A stretch of 64,000 nt of DNA from positions 1,426,001-1,490,000 of the forward strand of contig CM033115.1 in the NCBI GenBank assembly GCA_019321725.1, read 5' to 3'. Position numbers and translations under genes: made by a program. Shown here in pieces: positions 12,312 to 24,170 of the stretch. Positions within the stretch are counted from its first letter, which is position 1. The number at the start of each line of letters is the position of its first letter. The DNA is from Paulownia fortunei. Its lineage: Eukaryota > Streptophyta > Magnoliopsida > Lamiales > Paulowniaceae. A model generated the notes under the pieces. That model was not told where the DNA came from and did no database searches. It saw only the letters and a list, made by a program, of their open reading frames with translations.

Positions 12312-15133
12312 ATGTTGGGAGTGTTTAGCAGTTCGATAGTGTCGCCGCCGGAGGAGCTGGTGGCGGCGGGGAGCAGGACGCCATCGCCGAAAGTGACGGC
12401 GGCGAAGCTGGTGGGGCGGTTCGTGGATGCGAATTCTTCGGCGGTTTCCGTGCAGATCGGCGACGATGTCCAGCTAGCCTACACTCACTACAAACAGTCT
12501 GCTTTACGGCCAAGGTACGTACTGTACTGCACAAAAAAGAAAAGATATAAATGGAGAAAAAAATTTATACCACAATCTGGAAATTCATTTGGAGACGAAA
12601 ATTATTGTCATTGTATGATGATCTTGGTGGTGGTGTGCTTTGATCGGAGGACGGCGGATGGTTGTTTTCTGTTCATTTGATGGCTCGGCGGATCATGCAA
12701 GGGGAGCTTTGTCAGGAAACAGCTGCAAAAATTTTTGGCTTGACACAACCAATTCTCTAAATTTTTCGATAAGAAGAATTTACGAGGATAAATATGTTAT
12801 CAGCCATACTGAGTAACTGATTGGTTTTCTCTATATAACGAAATACAATTGTTCCGGTTCACAGTTACACTGCAAGGAAAGATACTTTTACTGTATAATT
12901 GTGAAGTTTTTTTTTTTTTTAAATAATTATTAGTTAAGGGGTTTTCTTCTTTATTGTGATTTTAGGACCAGTCATTAACTTGTTACTCTTCTAATCTAAT
13001 GCATATGATAATAGTTTAAAGAAGGGTGGAAAAAAAAAATAATAGTTTTGAAATATTGCTCAACGAATTGGAAAAGATTGGTAGTTATTATTATGATCAT
13101 CGTGATTTACCAATTTCGGGGCAAGGGAGTAAAGAATATCATGCTCCGAGATTTGGAGTTTATGGGTCCTGAATCCTGATTTTCTTGCATGGATGCCATG
13201 TTTTGGTACCCGGGCCAAAGATTATTCTTGAGTTCCTGGATTCTTTTATTCTAGTACAGTCTACATATATCTTGATGTACGCCCATAAGGTCATACCTAT
13301 GGAAGAATTAGATCCACAAGCTTCTTTCATCAGTATGATAAAATTGTATTTCATTTCGAATTCTATTTGGTGTTTGGTACAACTTCTAAATTATCTAATT
13401 ATTCTGATTATTTGGACTATCAAGAGTCTGGTTTTCCAAAAAATCCCTTGTAACTTATGATTATCACTAAATAAGTTTTTAGGCATTTTTTTTATATATA
13501 TGCTCTTTGTGGTGCTTCAAGTTTAACAATGTAAAACTTAATTTCGCTGATAAAATTGCAGATCCTTCGCAGTTAAGGATGAAATATTCTGCTTGTTTGA
13601 AGGAGCACTTGACAACTTAGGGAGTCTGAAGCAACAGTATGGTCTTGCAAAGTCTGCAAATGAGGTGCTTTTGGTGATTGAAGCATACAAGACACTACGC
13701 GATCGAGCACCTTATCCTCCGAACCATGTTGTTGGCCACCTCCAAGGGAATTTTGCGTTTATAGTTTTTGACAAGTCCACTTCTACTTTATTTGTGGCTA
13801 CTGTGAGTAATTAGACCTATCAACTGCCTAATTGAAACTTTATTAGTTTAAGTGGCCTTCACCAACAAACTTAAGTTGGTGGTGTTGTGATAGGACCAAT
13901 ATGCTAAGGTTCCTCTCTATTGGGGAGTCACTGCTGATGGATACCTGGCATTTGCCGACGATGCAGACTTGCTTAAGGGTGCCTGTGGAAAGTCACTCGC
14001 TTCTTTCCCACAAGGTGAGCAGCGCAAATTGTCAATTTGATTTCTGACCAGCATTATGAAGTAGATGGTTTCCACTAATAAGCTGTCTTGTTATCACCAT
14101 ACAGTGAGACTTTGAGTGCACAACAAAGACAATAATCAAGTGATTCTGCTATTTAACCATGATTCCGTTTCTTGATTTCTCAGGGTGCTTCTTTTCCACA
14201 GCAGTCGGGGAACTTCGAAGCTATGAGAATCCAAAAAATAAGATCACTGCTGTTCCTGCTAACGAGGAAGAAATATGGGGAGCGAAATTCATGGTAAAAT
14301 CTCTCTTTTTCAATTGTTTAGGCAAATCTTTTGGTATATTCCATACAATCTATGCACTAAGATCCCAGTGGCATATTCAGGGACCATTAGGCGGCCCTGA
14401 AACCCAATATTCTAATTGTGACCTTTTTCATTTATGGCCACACGTCTTACTAATATTAATAATCCTATGTAATATATCTATTTGCTTACATCATTCTGAA
14501 AGTGATGCTCCAAGTTGTCATTGAAACAAATATTGTATTTCTTTACATTCTATATCGTATAAATCAAGCAAAACAAGGTTGGTTAGAACTTTTGTAGAGG
14601 GTGCTGCCTAAGATGAAAGATTAATTGCGGAATAAGAACTAAAATTAGTTGAGAATCACACCATTTTCTCATCATGTATGATGTTTATAGTGACAAATTG
14701 ACAATCCCTGATTTACTTCATGACAATAAAAGCCAGCCATAGTTTAAGTGGGACATTAGCGCAAGATCTTTTATTCTTTGGACTCACAAATTGAAGACAG
14801 CTAAAAGCAGCTCATATACCATTGAGAATTTTGTATGATATAACACTACTGACGAGCATTGGATAGGATTTCTTTTTGATAGTTGCATAGGATGGGATAT
14901 TGTTGAAGAAAATCATGTCAGAACTGGGGCCAGAAGAAGACAATTCAAGATAATTGAGGATCTATTAGAATATATCTGCTTTTGATTTTTGTTGTTGAAA
15001 ATTTGGTGATATCCAATCCAACTTTTTAAAGTAATCCTTAGTAGCCTCTCTCTCTCTCAACTTTTTGCTGATCAATTGTGTGTGGCTGATATTTCAGGTG
15101 GAAGGGCCAAGCATTCTTGCAGCCACAGAGTAG
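12312..15133 (+). CDS. AILP1: Aluminium-induced protein with YGL and LRDR motifs (stem-specific TSJT1-like)
   Basis: Five exons with GT-AG introns: 12312-12514, 13562-13802, 13894-14014, 14184-14293 and 15098-15133, giving 236 residues. The family is about that size (Arabidopsis AILP1 is close to 234, from memory). The defining motifs are both present: YGL at residues 94-96 and LRDR at 113-116, within a class II glutamine amidotransferase-like fold (DUF3700). The protein starts Met-Leu-Gly, so the N-terminal catalytic Cys of true amidotransferases is absent and no amidotransferase activity should be assumed. Family members respond to aluminium, auxin, wounding or dormancy; the biochemical role is not settled. 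The start fits the family's conserved N-terminus and sits after a GA-rich leader. The last exon encodes only 11 residues and lies about 800 bases from exon 4. Confidence 0.93.
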
Positions 15134-15540
15134 AGCACCTGTTATATCTATGTTGTACCTTCTGTTGCAATGTTGAAAGAGAAGGAGATGTCAAAGTGGT
15201 AGGGAAATCTGGGGCATAAGTAAAACCATGTAAATAGATGGAGGAGAGTCACTAGTTTCTTTGTCAAATAGAATAAACACTTATGGTGTCAAGTTGTACT
15301 ACTTCAATTAGGGTGCCCATCAGGATTGTTTGCTTTGTTTAGAGAGGAAACCGGGTGCCACATACTTAGTTTGCTGATGACTGTGGTCATGGATGGATCG
15401 GGTGTGTTGTACGTTTCATCCAAGAATTTCATGTGTTTTTCAACCATTTTCCATCATTATATATATAGCCTCTTTAGCTTTGTTATGAAGTTTGGATCAA
15501 AATTTGAAATTGATTAAGTAATTTATTTTGGATTAGTTTC
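15134..15540 (+). other. 3' untranslated and downstream sequence of the AILP1-like gene
   Basis: About 400 bases of moderate composition after the stop codon, consistent with a 3' UTR. The frame near 15326 is unrelated and looks like chance. The boundary with the inverted-repeat element at 15541 is sharp. Confidence 0.5.
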
Positions 15541-16680
15541 AATTTATCTCACACTTTACTCTCAAATACTCTCAATTGTCTTATTTTATCTTTTTATAAT
15601 TTTATTATATTTTATTTTTTTCTCTTGTACTCTCGTTGTCTCATTTTACTCTAGTATATTCTAAAAAAATTAGTCAAATTACCCTTACTAATTATTTATA
15701 ATAAAATATTTTTAAAAGTTATAAAATTAATAGACTTGTATTTATATTTTAATATTTTTTTGATTTAATTAAAAATACTTAACAATAAATTTATTTTAAA
15801 TTTTATTATTCTTAATACTTAATAGTTATTTTTTATAAATATAGTTTCTATTAAATTTTTATACCGTATGATATTATTTATTAGCTAATATATTTTTCTT
15901 ATAAATTTTTTATTTATCATAAATATAAAAAATATATAAGATATTTCTAAAAAGTATTTTTTTTAAATACATAAAATCTAGAAATAAATTTCTCATTATT
16001 AATGGAATTATTAAAATTTCATAAAAATAATTTTAAATTAAAAAATATATTTTTAGGTATAATTTAATACCATTAAATAAATTATAAATAGTCTAATTAT
16101 TGTAATTAATAGATATTACATTGTATTTAAAAAAAATCATAGTCATTTTAGTAATTAATTTTATTACTATTATTTGATTATAATGGTTATTTTTGAATTT
16201 AACATAATTACTATGAACTTATGATAATTCTATTAATAACAAAAAAATTATTACTAATGTTTTATGTATTTAGTAAGATATTCTTTAAAAATATTTTATC
16301 TATTTTTGAATTTAAATTGAGTAGAAAATTCATAAATAAAGTGTATTAGTTAATAAAATATTTTCTATTATATACTAATTTCATAAGAACTTTGTTAAAT
16401 TAAAAATTAACTATTAAAATTTAAATACAATAAAATCTTAAATAAAATTAATGTTAAGTGTTAATTAATTAAATTAAAAAAATTATTAGAACGTAAATAT
16501 AAATCTATTAATTTTAAAATATTTTAAATATTTTTACTATAAATAATAGAAAAGGATAATTAAATTAATATTTTTAGAGTACAATAAGATAAAATGAGAT
16601 AATAAGAGTATAAGGAGATAAAATGAGATATAAAGAAAATATAAGAGGTAAAATAAGGCAAAAGTAAAGTGATATTTACC
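15541..16680. mobile_element. 1.14-kb foldback element made of two long inverted arms
   Basis: The two halves are reverse complements of each other over nearly their whole length, with the centre near 16,110. The outer ends pair (CACTTTACTC near 15551 with the complement of AAAGTAAAGTG near 16662-16672). Inner blocks keep pairing in the same order: the TCTCATTTTACTCTA block, the AATTAATAGA block, the CTTAACA block, the AATAGTTA block and the AAATACATAAAA block. Arms are about 560 bases each with substitutions and small indels. The element has no coding capacity, so it would be a non-autonomous foldback or long-TIR (Mutator-like) element. Target-site duplications could not be identified by eye. 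Confidence 0.75.
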
Positions 16681-19014
16681 TTTTTATTTTTTTATTTTTT
16701 TATGTATACAAGTTTCCTTCATGAAATGTGTTGGCATCAAAAGAAATTATCAACTATAGCATTTACTTCTAGAATAACTCCCCAGAATTTATGGAAAATT
16801 GCTACATTTTCTTTTACTTTGTTGACTTTAAGAAAGAAAAGCAACTTTAAAAGTACAACCTTGTTTGCCAATAACAAAAGTGAGAAAAGAGATTTCAATC
16901 ATTAGGTTTAATTTATTTGAGTTTTTAATGTTCATGTCACCTAAAATTTGAATATATGTAAAAATGGGTCATATGGTATTATTTTTTTAAATAATACTCT
17001 TATTGAAGTCAAGTTGTTGAGTGGATTACTGTTTGCATTACAAAAATCATTAGTAGTGCTGGAAGACCGACGAAAATTGTTTGACGCTCAAGTCAGTTCC
17101 AAAACAAATAGATGTAAGTCAGAAATCTTGAAAGTATATAAAAATATAATTAATCGCGTACCTTTTAATAATAAAAATTAAGAGTATTTATAGTATTAAT
17201 GTGAGAGTTTTAGTAGGAATAAGTCTTGTAGTCTTATGGACTTAAATTGAATATTATAATCCAATTTGTCTTATTATTTTGTAGAACCTTGAACTCAATT
17301 CATTAGGTTATATTATTGTTCCGACCCATAATTTAAACGACACTTTTAAATTTAATCTCTTAAACTTATTTTAGGCTCATTTGGCCTCATGGCCATCAAT
17401 GCAGATTTTAATTTCTTGAGATTTTAGGTTAATTGAGTCAAATATGGTAGATTTTTTCAATGTGGGTGACTTTTATATGGTTCAATATACAGAATAGTCA
17501 CATGTTTATGTAATGATTACAATTTCCTTCCTTAGTATTGCTATCATATTACATATTTTCCCCAACGTTTGTGTATTTTCCGAAAATACACAAAACTACT
17601 ATGAGATGTCCAATATACATAGAACTCTAATGTTTAATATTTTTTACTTATCATTAATAATTTCAAGTTCTCTATCTATAAAAAATAAGTATTTTTTTTG
17701 CAACATAGTAACTTTAAAAAATTGTACAAATAACTCTGTTTTTTTGGATAAACACATGAGCAAATATTTTTATTGTATTATTTAAAAACAACTGAGCACA
17801 CACATTTTCTATATTTCATTTTTTTAATCATCTTATTTCCCATTTTTGGAAATACCTTCTTACTTTTTCACCATAAATTAATCAGAAGAAAAAGTTAATA
17901 GATTTTCATTTTCTTAAAAGTTTCTTAAAAATTAGGCTTCTACTTTTTGCGAATACTTTTTAAGTGGGAAGAAAAGGAAAAAGTTTCATAATAACATTTG
18001 GTGGCATTTGATTGGTTAACCAAAGACTAATTAAATACCTTAATGATCCACAAATTATAATATCTTTTTAAAAATGTATCATTTCATTTTTTAAGAAACA
18101 GTTTGAACATCAAACATGACTCCAATAATTACTCATTGATCACAAATTATTGACTCAAAATTAAAAGGAAGAAAATATGATATGATTGACACTACATGGT
18201 ATATTAATGGAATTAAATAATTTGGGAGAATGATAACAATTATAATTAGAAGTCATCCTTCAAAAACCCAGTTGAGCCGAACAAAAAATCGAGTTAGCAA
18301 CTCCCTTTTTTTGTTTTATTTTTATTTTTTAAAAAGCTTAAACTTTGTACGTCACTATTTAAATATTAAAATTTTAAAATATATTTTTATCTTTTTTTTA
18401 TTTTAAATATAACAATTAATTTATAATATTACTATTTTATATACCATAATAAAAAATATATTTAATTTTTATTATATTGATCGGACCAGTTGATTGAACC
18501 AATCCATTCGATTAAACTGCAGACCGACAGTAAGACAAATTTAATCATCAATTCAATTATAAAAATATTAATATTATTATTATAATCATTTTTTGATTCA
18601 ATCAAAAGAATTATGATTCATCAATAATTGTCTAAAATTTTCTAACTTCTTGATATAAAAAGCTTCAATGCTATATTAAACATTGGTACATTTGAATCAA
18701 ACCAAAGTTTTACGTCAAAATTAAGAATATAATTCCAATCATTAAAGGCTTAAGGTTCTCTTATAAGTAAAACTTACTAAATTTCACAAGACTCATTATG
18801 CAAAATAAAACATAATTCTGAAAAAAAATAAAAAATAAAATAAAATAGGATTTATTTTATTTACATTTTTATAATAATTAAAAATATCAACTTTTTCCAT
18901 CCTTTTTGATAATGCAAAAACTTTGGAGGTCACTTTCGGTAGTGCAGAATTATGGAGTTTGGCGTACCAAACTTGGCGCTTTTTTAATGGTATATACACC
19001 TATACATACATACA
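16681..19014. other. AT-rich intergenic sequence between the AILP1-like and NF-YC genes
   Basis: Open frames at about 16669-17181 and 17513-17785 are AT-rich, lack recognisable domains and have no paired splice structure. I treat them as chance frames. No repeat or RNA gene was recognised. Confidence 0.5.
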
Positions 19015-19022
19015 TATAAAGC

Positions 19023-19042
19023 TGTATATATATATATATAAT
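19023..19042 (+). promoter_or_regulatory. TATA-rich stretch, likely core promoter of the NF-YC gene
   Basis: A run of TA units lies about 160 bases before the donor of the predicted 5' UTR intron, compatible with a TATA region and a short non-coding first exon. It might also be a simple microsatellite. Confidence 0.35.
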
Positions 19043-19203
19043 CACATATATAGTATATGTTACAAAGTATGTATAAATATGTACACGAAAATGTGAAATA
19101 GGCGAAATTCAATTGGATTCAGGAATCTATTTATTCCAAAAAACCTAGCTTGATTACTGTCTCCTACTGGAACCGAGTGACCAATTTCAACTGCAAGACG
19201 CAG

Positions 19204-20750
19204 GTAAATTTTTAGTTTATTTTTATTTTTTTAAAGTTCAGTTTCGCCATATTATTTGCTCAGGTTTTTGGCTGAAAATTTTAATTTTTTTTTTGTCGCT
19301 GAGCCGAAATTTCAAGTTAAAGTTTCTTGTAGACGTATTGATTTTGCCCTTGGGTGTTTGTTTCGCTGTGTGTGTGTGTGTGCGCGGCAAATATTGTGGT
19401 AATTGTGTATAATAAAATGTTTATTGTTTTTAAGGGTTTGGGTAATATATTTTGCTTGGGCATAAATATTGGGACTTGGGTATATAGGGGATTGGATATG
19501 TTTACATGTGCTGAACTGTTTGTATGAACATTATATCACAAAGCATAGTTTAAGTGAGTGAATGATGAAGGAAAAGAAAATATTGAGGCGTAGTTACAGA
19601 AAAGAAACTGTAATTTGAAGGTAAAAGAGGGATAAGTTAGAAGTCTGTTATATTGCTTTGAATAAGGTAGTTTCTCTGTTAAGGTTAATGTTATTGTAAT
19701 GGGAATGGAAACTGGATATAAATGTTGAGGTTAGTTTTGGTAGTGCCTTGTAGATGGATACAAGTTTTAGGTGGCATTTAATGACTCGAAAGAATCGATT
19801 GATCCTGAGTCAGCTGGTACATAACTATTTGGATTGCATGAGACATAAAAGGAGATTCTTGAGTGACATGGCTACAATGTGAGATGACTTGTAAGTTATT
19901 GGTTTCAGGGAATTAAGCATATAAGGAGCAACCTCTTCTTCAATTGTCATGCGAGAGCTCTAAAAGAGATATATGTATTGAGAATGAGAATTTGGAAGAA
20001 GAATCAGGGCCTGGCTTTTGGAGACTTTGTGGTGAGTTTTTCTAAAAAGCAACAGTCGTGTTGAACTGTTATTAAATTTTTCCAGTCATGCACAGGATGC
20101 AATCTTTGATTCCACCTCCTCTCAAAAAGAACACCCTGTTCTGAAGTTTTGCAAATTGCACCAATACACAACTGTTCATCATTTGCTCATACTCGGATGT
20201 AATTAATGGTCAAATTTGAGTGCGATATAAGATATGTAATTATTCTCAAAAAGGGAAACAGCTTTTGTGAAGTCTGCTTGCTCATGAAATTTCTCTTTCT
20301 TCCTCAATTGCATAACAATAGATTTTTAAAATTGTGGATGTAGCAAGTTGCATCTAAAATTGGTCTTACATTCCAGTGTTATATTAAAATCTTTGCACTC
20401 CTTTCTCTTTCACAATTTTTAATGTGGTTTTTACCCTTTGAAAATTTAAATTATAATTCTGCAGCTTTGTTGAAAAATTCATGATTCCAATGGGTGTAGA
20501 TTGCTGTAGCCTTTGCCTGTACTATAATGACTCTGTAATATGTTCTCGGCCAAATTTTAGGGTTTAAGGGATGTGTTGGATCTTGTTGTACTTTCCCCGT
20601 TTCAGGTGTTTTTATTTCAAGTGCTTTGCCTGTGGTTATACCATTCTGTATTAAGAAAGGTTCATAAAACTTGTGTAGTATCTAATCTGATTTGTGAATT
20701 GCCAAGATACTGGTCCTGAGTAAAAATTGATGCCTAATATTGTTTTTCAG
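19204..20750 (+). other. Predicted 5' UTR intron of the NF-YC gene
   Basis: A good donor (CAG|GTAAAT, intron from 19204) lies shortly after the TATA region. A strong acceptor (TTGTTTTTCAG, ending 20750) lies 125 bases before the start codon. The intron would be 1,547 bases of T-rich sequence with many stops. Leader introns are common in plant NF-YC genes. The alternative acceptor CTACCTGTCAG at 20821-20831 is weaker, but it would remove the upstream ATG discussed under findings. Confidence 0.55.
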
Positions 20751-20875
20751 CATGTTTTCTTATAAAGTAATCAGTTCTAACTTTTATCTTACATTTCATT
20801 CGTTGTCCATATATCATGTGCTACCTGTCAGTAAATCAAGAGGCCTAAGCTTTTCCACAAAGCTAGTCACTTATA

Positions 20876-21637
20876 ATGGAGCAACAAAGAAATGGACAGG
20901 CTCCAGGTATAGGAGTGGTGGGTAGCTCTCCTCAGATGCCATACAGTGTGACACCATATCAAGCTAACCAAATAACAGGACCCGCTCCCCCTGCATCTCC
21001 CCAAACTGCTGGTCTTTCGGCATCTCCAGCTCAAATGGCGCAACAGCAACTTGCTTATCAGCACATACATCAGCTGCAGCAGCAGCAGCAATTGCAGCAA
21101 CAACTCCAAAGCTTTTGGGCTAACCAATATGAAGAAATTGATCAGGTGACCGATTTTAAGAACCATAGCCTGCCGTTGGCAAGGATCAAGAAGATAATGA
21201 AAGCAGATGAAGATGTTAGAATGATTTCAGCAGAAGCACCTGTCATCTTTGCCCGAGCCTGTGAAATGTTCATACTTGAGTTAACACTACGCTCGTGGAA
21301 TCACACTGAGGAGAACAGAAGGAGGACGCTCCAGAAAAATGACATTGCGGCTGCAATTACAAGGACTGACATATTTGATTTCTTGGTTGATATTGTACCC
21401 AGGGAGGACTTGAGAGATGAGGTGCTTGTGTCAATGCCCAGAGGACCCCTTCCTGTTGGAGCTGCTACCGAAGGGCTTCCTTACTATTACATGCCACCAC
21501 AGCCTGCTCCACCAGTTGGAGCTCCAGGGATGTTTGTGGGGAACCCAGTGGATCCTTCCCTTTACGGTCAACAGACTCGCCCTTATATGGCTCAGCAGAT
21601 GTGGCCACAGCAACAGCCACCACCTGCAGATTCTTAA
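20876..21637 (+). CDS. NF-YC: Nuclear transcription factor Y subunit C (NF-YC3/NF-YC9 type)
   Basis: One uninterrupted CDS of 253 residues. A Gln/Pro-rich N-terminus (residues 1-90, with a CAG-encoded polyglutamine run around 67-77) leads into the H2A-like histone fold at about 97-175. The fold includes the family signatures [34 protein letters not shown] and [21 protein letters not shown]. The C-terminal tail (about 190-253) is rich in Pro, Gln and Met. NF-YC pairs with NF-YB through this fold and, with NF-YA or CONSTANS-type CCT proteins, binds CCAAT or related promoter sites in the nucleus. The closest Arabidopsis relatives are NF-YC3 and NF-YC9, which act in photoperiodic flowering and hormone responses. 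The start is the first Met in frame and begins the conserved MEQQ terminus. Confidence 0.95.
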   Translation: MEQQRNGQAPGIGVVGSSPQMPYSVTPYQANQITGPAPPASPQTAGLSASPAQMAQQQLAYQHIHQLQQQQQLQQQLQSFWANQYEEIDQVTDFKNHSLPLARIKKIMKADEDVRMISAEAPVIFARACEMFILELTLRSWNHTEENRRRTLQKNDIAAAITRTDIFDFLVDIVPREDLRDEVLVSMPRGPLPVGAATEGLPYYYMPPQPAPPVGAPGMFVGNPVDPSLYGQQTRPYMAQQMWPQQQPPPADS

Positions 21638-22147
21638 GCAGGTTTAATTACCGTGGATTCCAATTTGAGTGCCTATAAATTGTAACATGAGTTAACTGCT
21701 TTTAGTTGTTTTGCTTGTTTTGGGTGTTAACATTGTTTACTTTTTGGTCAGGCACATGCAAGACCTAAAGTTACACAACGTGTATGGAGTATTATCATAA
21801 CTTGATATAGTCAAGTATAGTTTGAGCTGCATTTACTTGAGTCTTGGCTTTTGTACTACTAAACTTTGGCTATGTCAAACTCTTAGGATGAAGTCGCAAC
21901 TTTTGACAAGTGGATCTTGTGCTTATTTTCATTTCATTGCTCGTAGAATGTGCATATTTATAATTCACCCTTTGGATAAATTACATTAACTACTTTGAGA
22001 TTTGACCTATTTATTACATAAAATCACTTAATTTTTGAAATTACAAAACTCCATGTAACCAACGGACATTAGAAAAAATGTAACGGTATTTTATAAATGT
22101 CGATTTTGCCCCCACTTTTCAAATAAATGTTAAAAAGGAATAGAAAA
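21638..22147 (+). other. 3' UTR and downstream sequence of the NF-YC gene
   Basis: T-rich sequence consistent with a plant 3' UTR up to about 21,960, then AT-rich DNA without features. Confidence 0.5.
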
Positions 22148-22169
22148 CAGCAGCAGCAGCAGCAGCAGC

Positions 22170-22208
<39 letters not shown>
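22148..22208. repeat. Compound (CAG)n(AAT)n microsatellite
   Basis: About seven CAG units pass directly into about thirteen AAT units. It is outside any coding region, although the NF-YC gene 1 kb upstream also carries CAG runs. Confidence 0.95.
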
Positions 22209-22209
<1 letters not shown>

Positions 22210-22329
22210 GGATAATTTAGCCCCTCTATTATTCTTGCAAATAAACATGAACCATTGATGTTATTATTATTATTTGACAGTTTTGTTGCACCCTACCCTC
22301 TTCAAATCTATGACTACTAGAACCCACCA

Positions 22330-22870
22330 CACTCCCACACCAGCCCCCTTTCCCCAATATAATTCATGTGACGATTTTAGGCTAGGGTGGGGGTTGTGTG
22401 GGGTGGGCACTTTGGTGGTGGCACCCTAGAACCCACCCTATCCCCATCCCCTACTCTATACTAAAGCTGCCCCTTCCCCTAATATAGTTCATGCAATGCT
22501 TTTAAGATAGAGTGGGGTTATGACAACTCTGGCGGTGGCATGGTATTAGGTACTCTGGTGGTGGTATTGGGTGTGCATGTGGATGTTGATTTGGGGTTGT
22601 TTAGGGTGAGAGGTTGGGGTGTTAGGGATAGTCGGTTGTGGCGGCGGCGGCGGCGGCGGCGGTGGCATGGGGTTAGGCACTCTGGTGGTGGGTGTGCATG
22701 TGGATGTTGATTTGGGGTTGGGTGGGGTTAGGGGTTGGGGTGTTAGGGATGGTTGGTTGTGGTGACGGGGATAGGGGATGTAGTGGGGACTAAGAAGTAG
22801 TGTTGGCAATGAGGGTTGGGTAGGGCGGCAGCTCTACATAGGGGGTTTGTCGACGGCTCAACGCAAGGGG
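22330..22870. repeat. G-rich low-complexity tract with internal 121-bp duplication
   Basis: The + strand is strongly G-rich. A unit beginning GTGTGCATGTGGATGTTGAT occurs at 22571 and at 22692, a period of 121 bases, with diverged tails. A (GGC)n run of about seven units sits at 22641-22662. At 22714-22740 five runs of three or four G are separated by one to three bases, a canonical G-quadruplex motif. A proline-rich frame on the minus strand is a by-product of the composition and not a gene. Confidence 0.8.
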
Positions 22871-22924
22871 TTGGTGGGGATGATTAGTTCATTGTGGAGT
22901 GGCGGTGACATGACAGTGACGGAG

Positions 22925-24170
22925 GCTAAGGTCATCTTCAACCCTTGCCTAAATCATTTTAAACTCACTATACCAAATTTTGCATCAAATGATATTTTAT
23001 TCTTATTTTTTTATTTTTTAATTATCATCTATTTATTTATTTATAAAGTTATTTAATTACTTATATTTTATTACTATTAATTCTATTAAATAAAAATTTA
23101 TATACAATTAATTATATATTTATTGATTATATTACAAAAATGAGCATTACAATTAATATCACAAATGTTAATAAGACAATTAATATCGAAAATGATCTAC
23201 CATACTATTAAATTATTATTTTTAGTTTATATACTATTTTATTTGTTAATTTATATTTATATTGTATTTTACTTTGAATTTGATGTGAGTAATGTTATTT
23301 AATGTATTTACTTATTATTGTTAATTATTATAATTTATTACAAATATTAATTATTTGTTAATTATTATACATGTTAACAAAATTAAAATAAAATAAATAA
23401 AATAAAATTATAAATTAATTAATATATGCAATATAGGATATAAATGAAATTAAAATTTGGAGTAGAATAAATTTAAGGGCAAAGTGAGAATATATGCATT
23501 ACACTAAATTTGGTGTAAGTAAAAATAAATCAAATCAATATTTTTAAATTTATTATGTGAATTAGTTTTTATATTATATTTATTTAAATTTTGAATTCAA
23601 ATATGTTTTTACAATATTTATAAATAGCTAAATATATATTTTTTGTTTTATGCCAATAACTAAAACTATTAGAATTGCTAGTTTAATATAATAAGTTTGA
23701 ATTTTTGGTGTAAATATCTATACTTTAAATTTTATTGTTTTTTTTTTGAAATTTTACAATGGTAAGATGGATAAATATAAAAAGAGTTCTTATAAAAAAT
23801 CTTTATTTTTGTTTTAATTTAAGAAAAATTTAAATATGATATGTAAATAAACAAATGTATAACAAAATATTTTGCCGCTTTATTGACTGAACTTAAAAAA
23901 ATATAATATTTACCACCTTTAAGTATTATGAAACATCACGAACAACTTCAATGGTATTTTTATCACATATAAGAATTCATGAATAGTACTGGGCATAGTT
24001 GGATTTTCACATCTGCATTTTTCGTTAGGGCAGATAACAGTTGGTGAAGTCTTACATGTAAGACGGACAAAAACATCACAGTATTTTTTTTGTAATTTTG
24101 GAAGCTACGTGGATTATTTTTTTTATAAATAGGCCAAATTTCAAGAGTAATTTTTGTAATTCACCCTCTT
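22925..24170. other. Very AT-rich intergenic sequence
   Basis: Extremely AT-rich. CTATACCAAATTT near 22968 faces an inverted partner (AAATTTGGTGTAAG) near 23505-23518, which could be the ends of a degraded MITE, but the repeats are too short to be sure. No gene is seen. Confidence 0.4.

Noticed and set aside
16948..17785. Two frames of 77 and 90 codons between AILP1 and NF-YC
   Set aside because: AT-rich with no domains, no paired splice signals and no similarity that I recognise.
22546..22809. Minus-strand frame of 87 codons rich in Pro and Thr
   Set aside because: It is the complement of a G-rich minisatellite; the residues follow base composition and no domain or splice context supports it.
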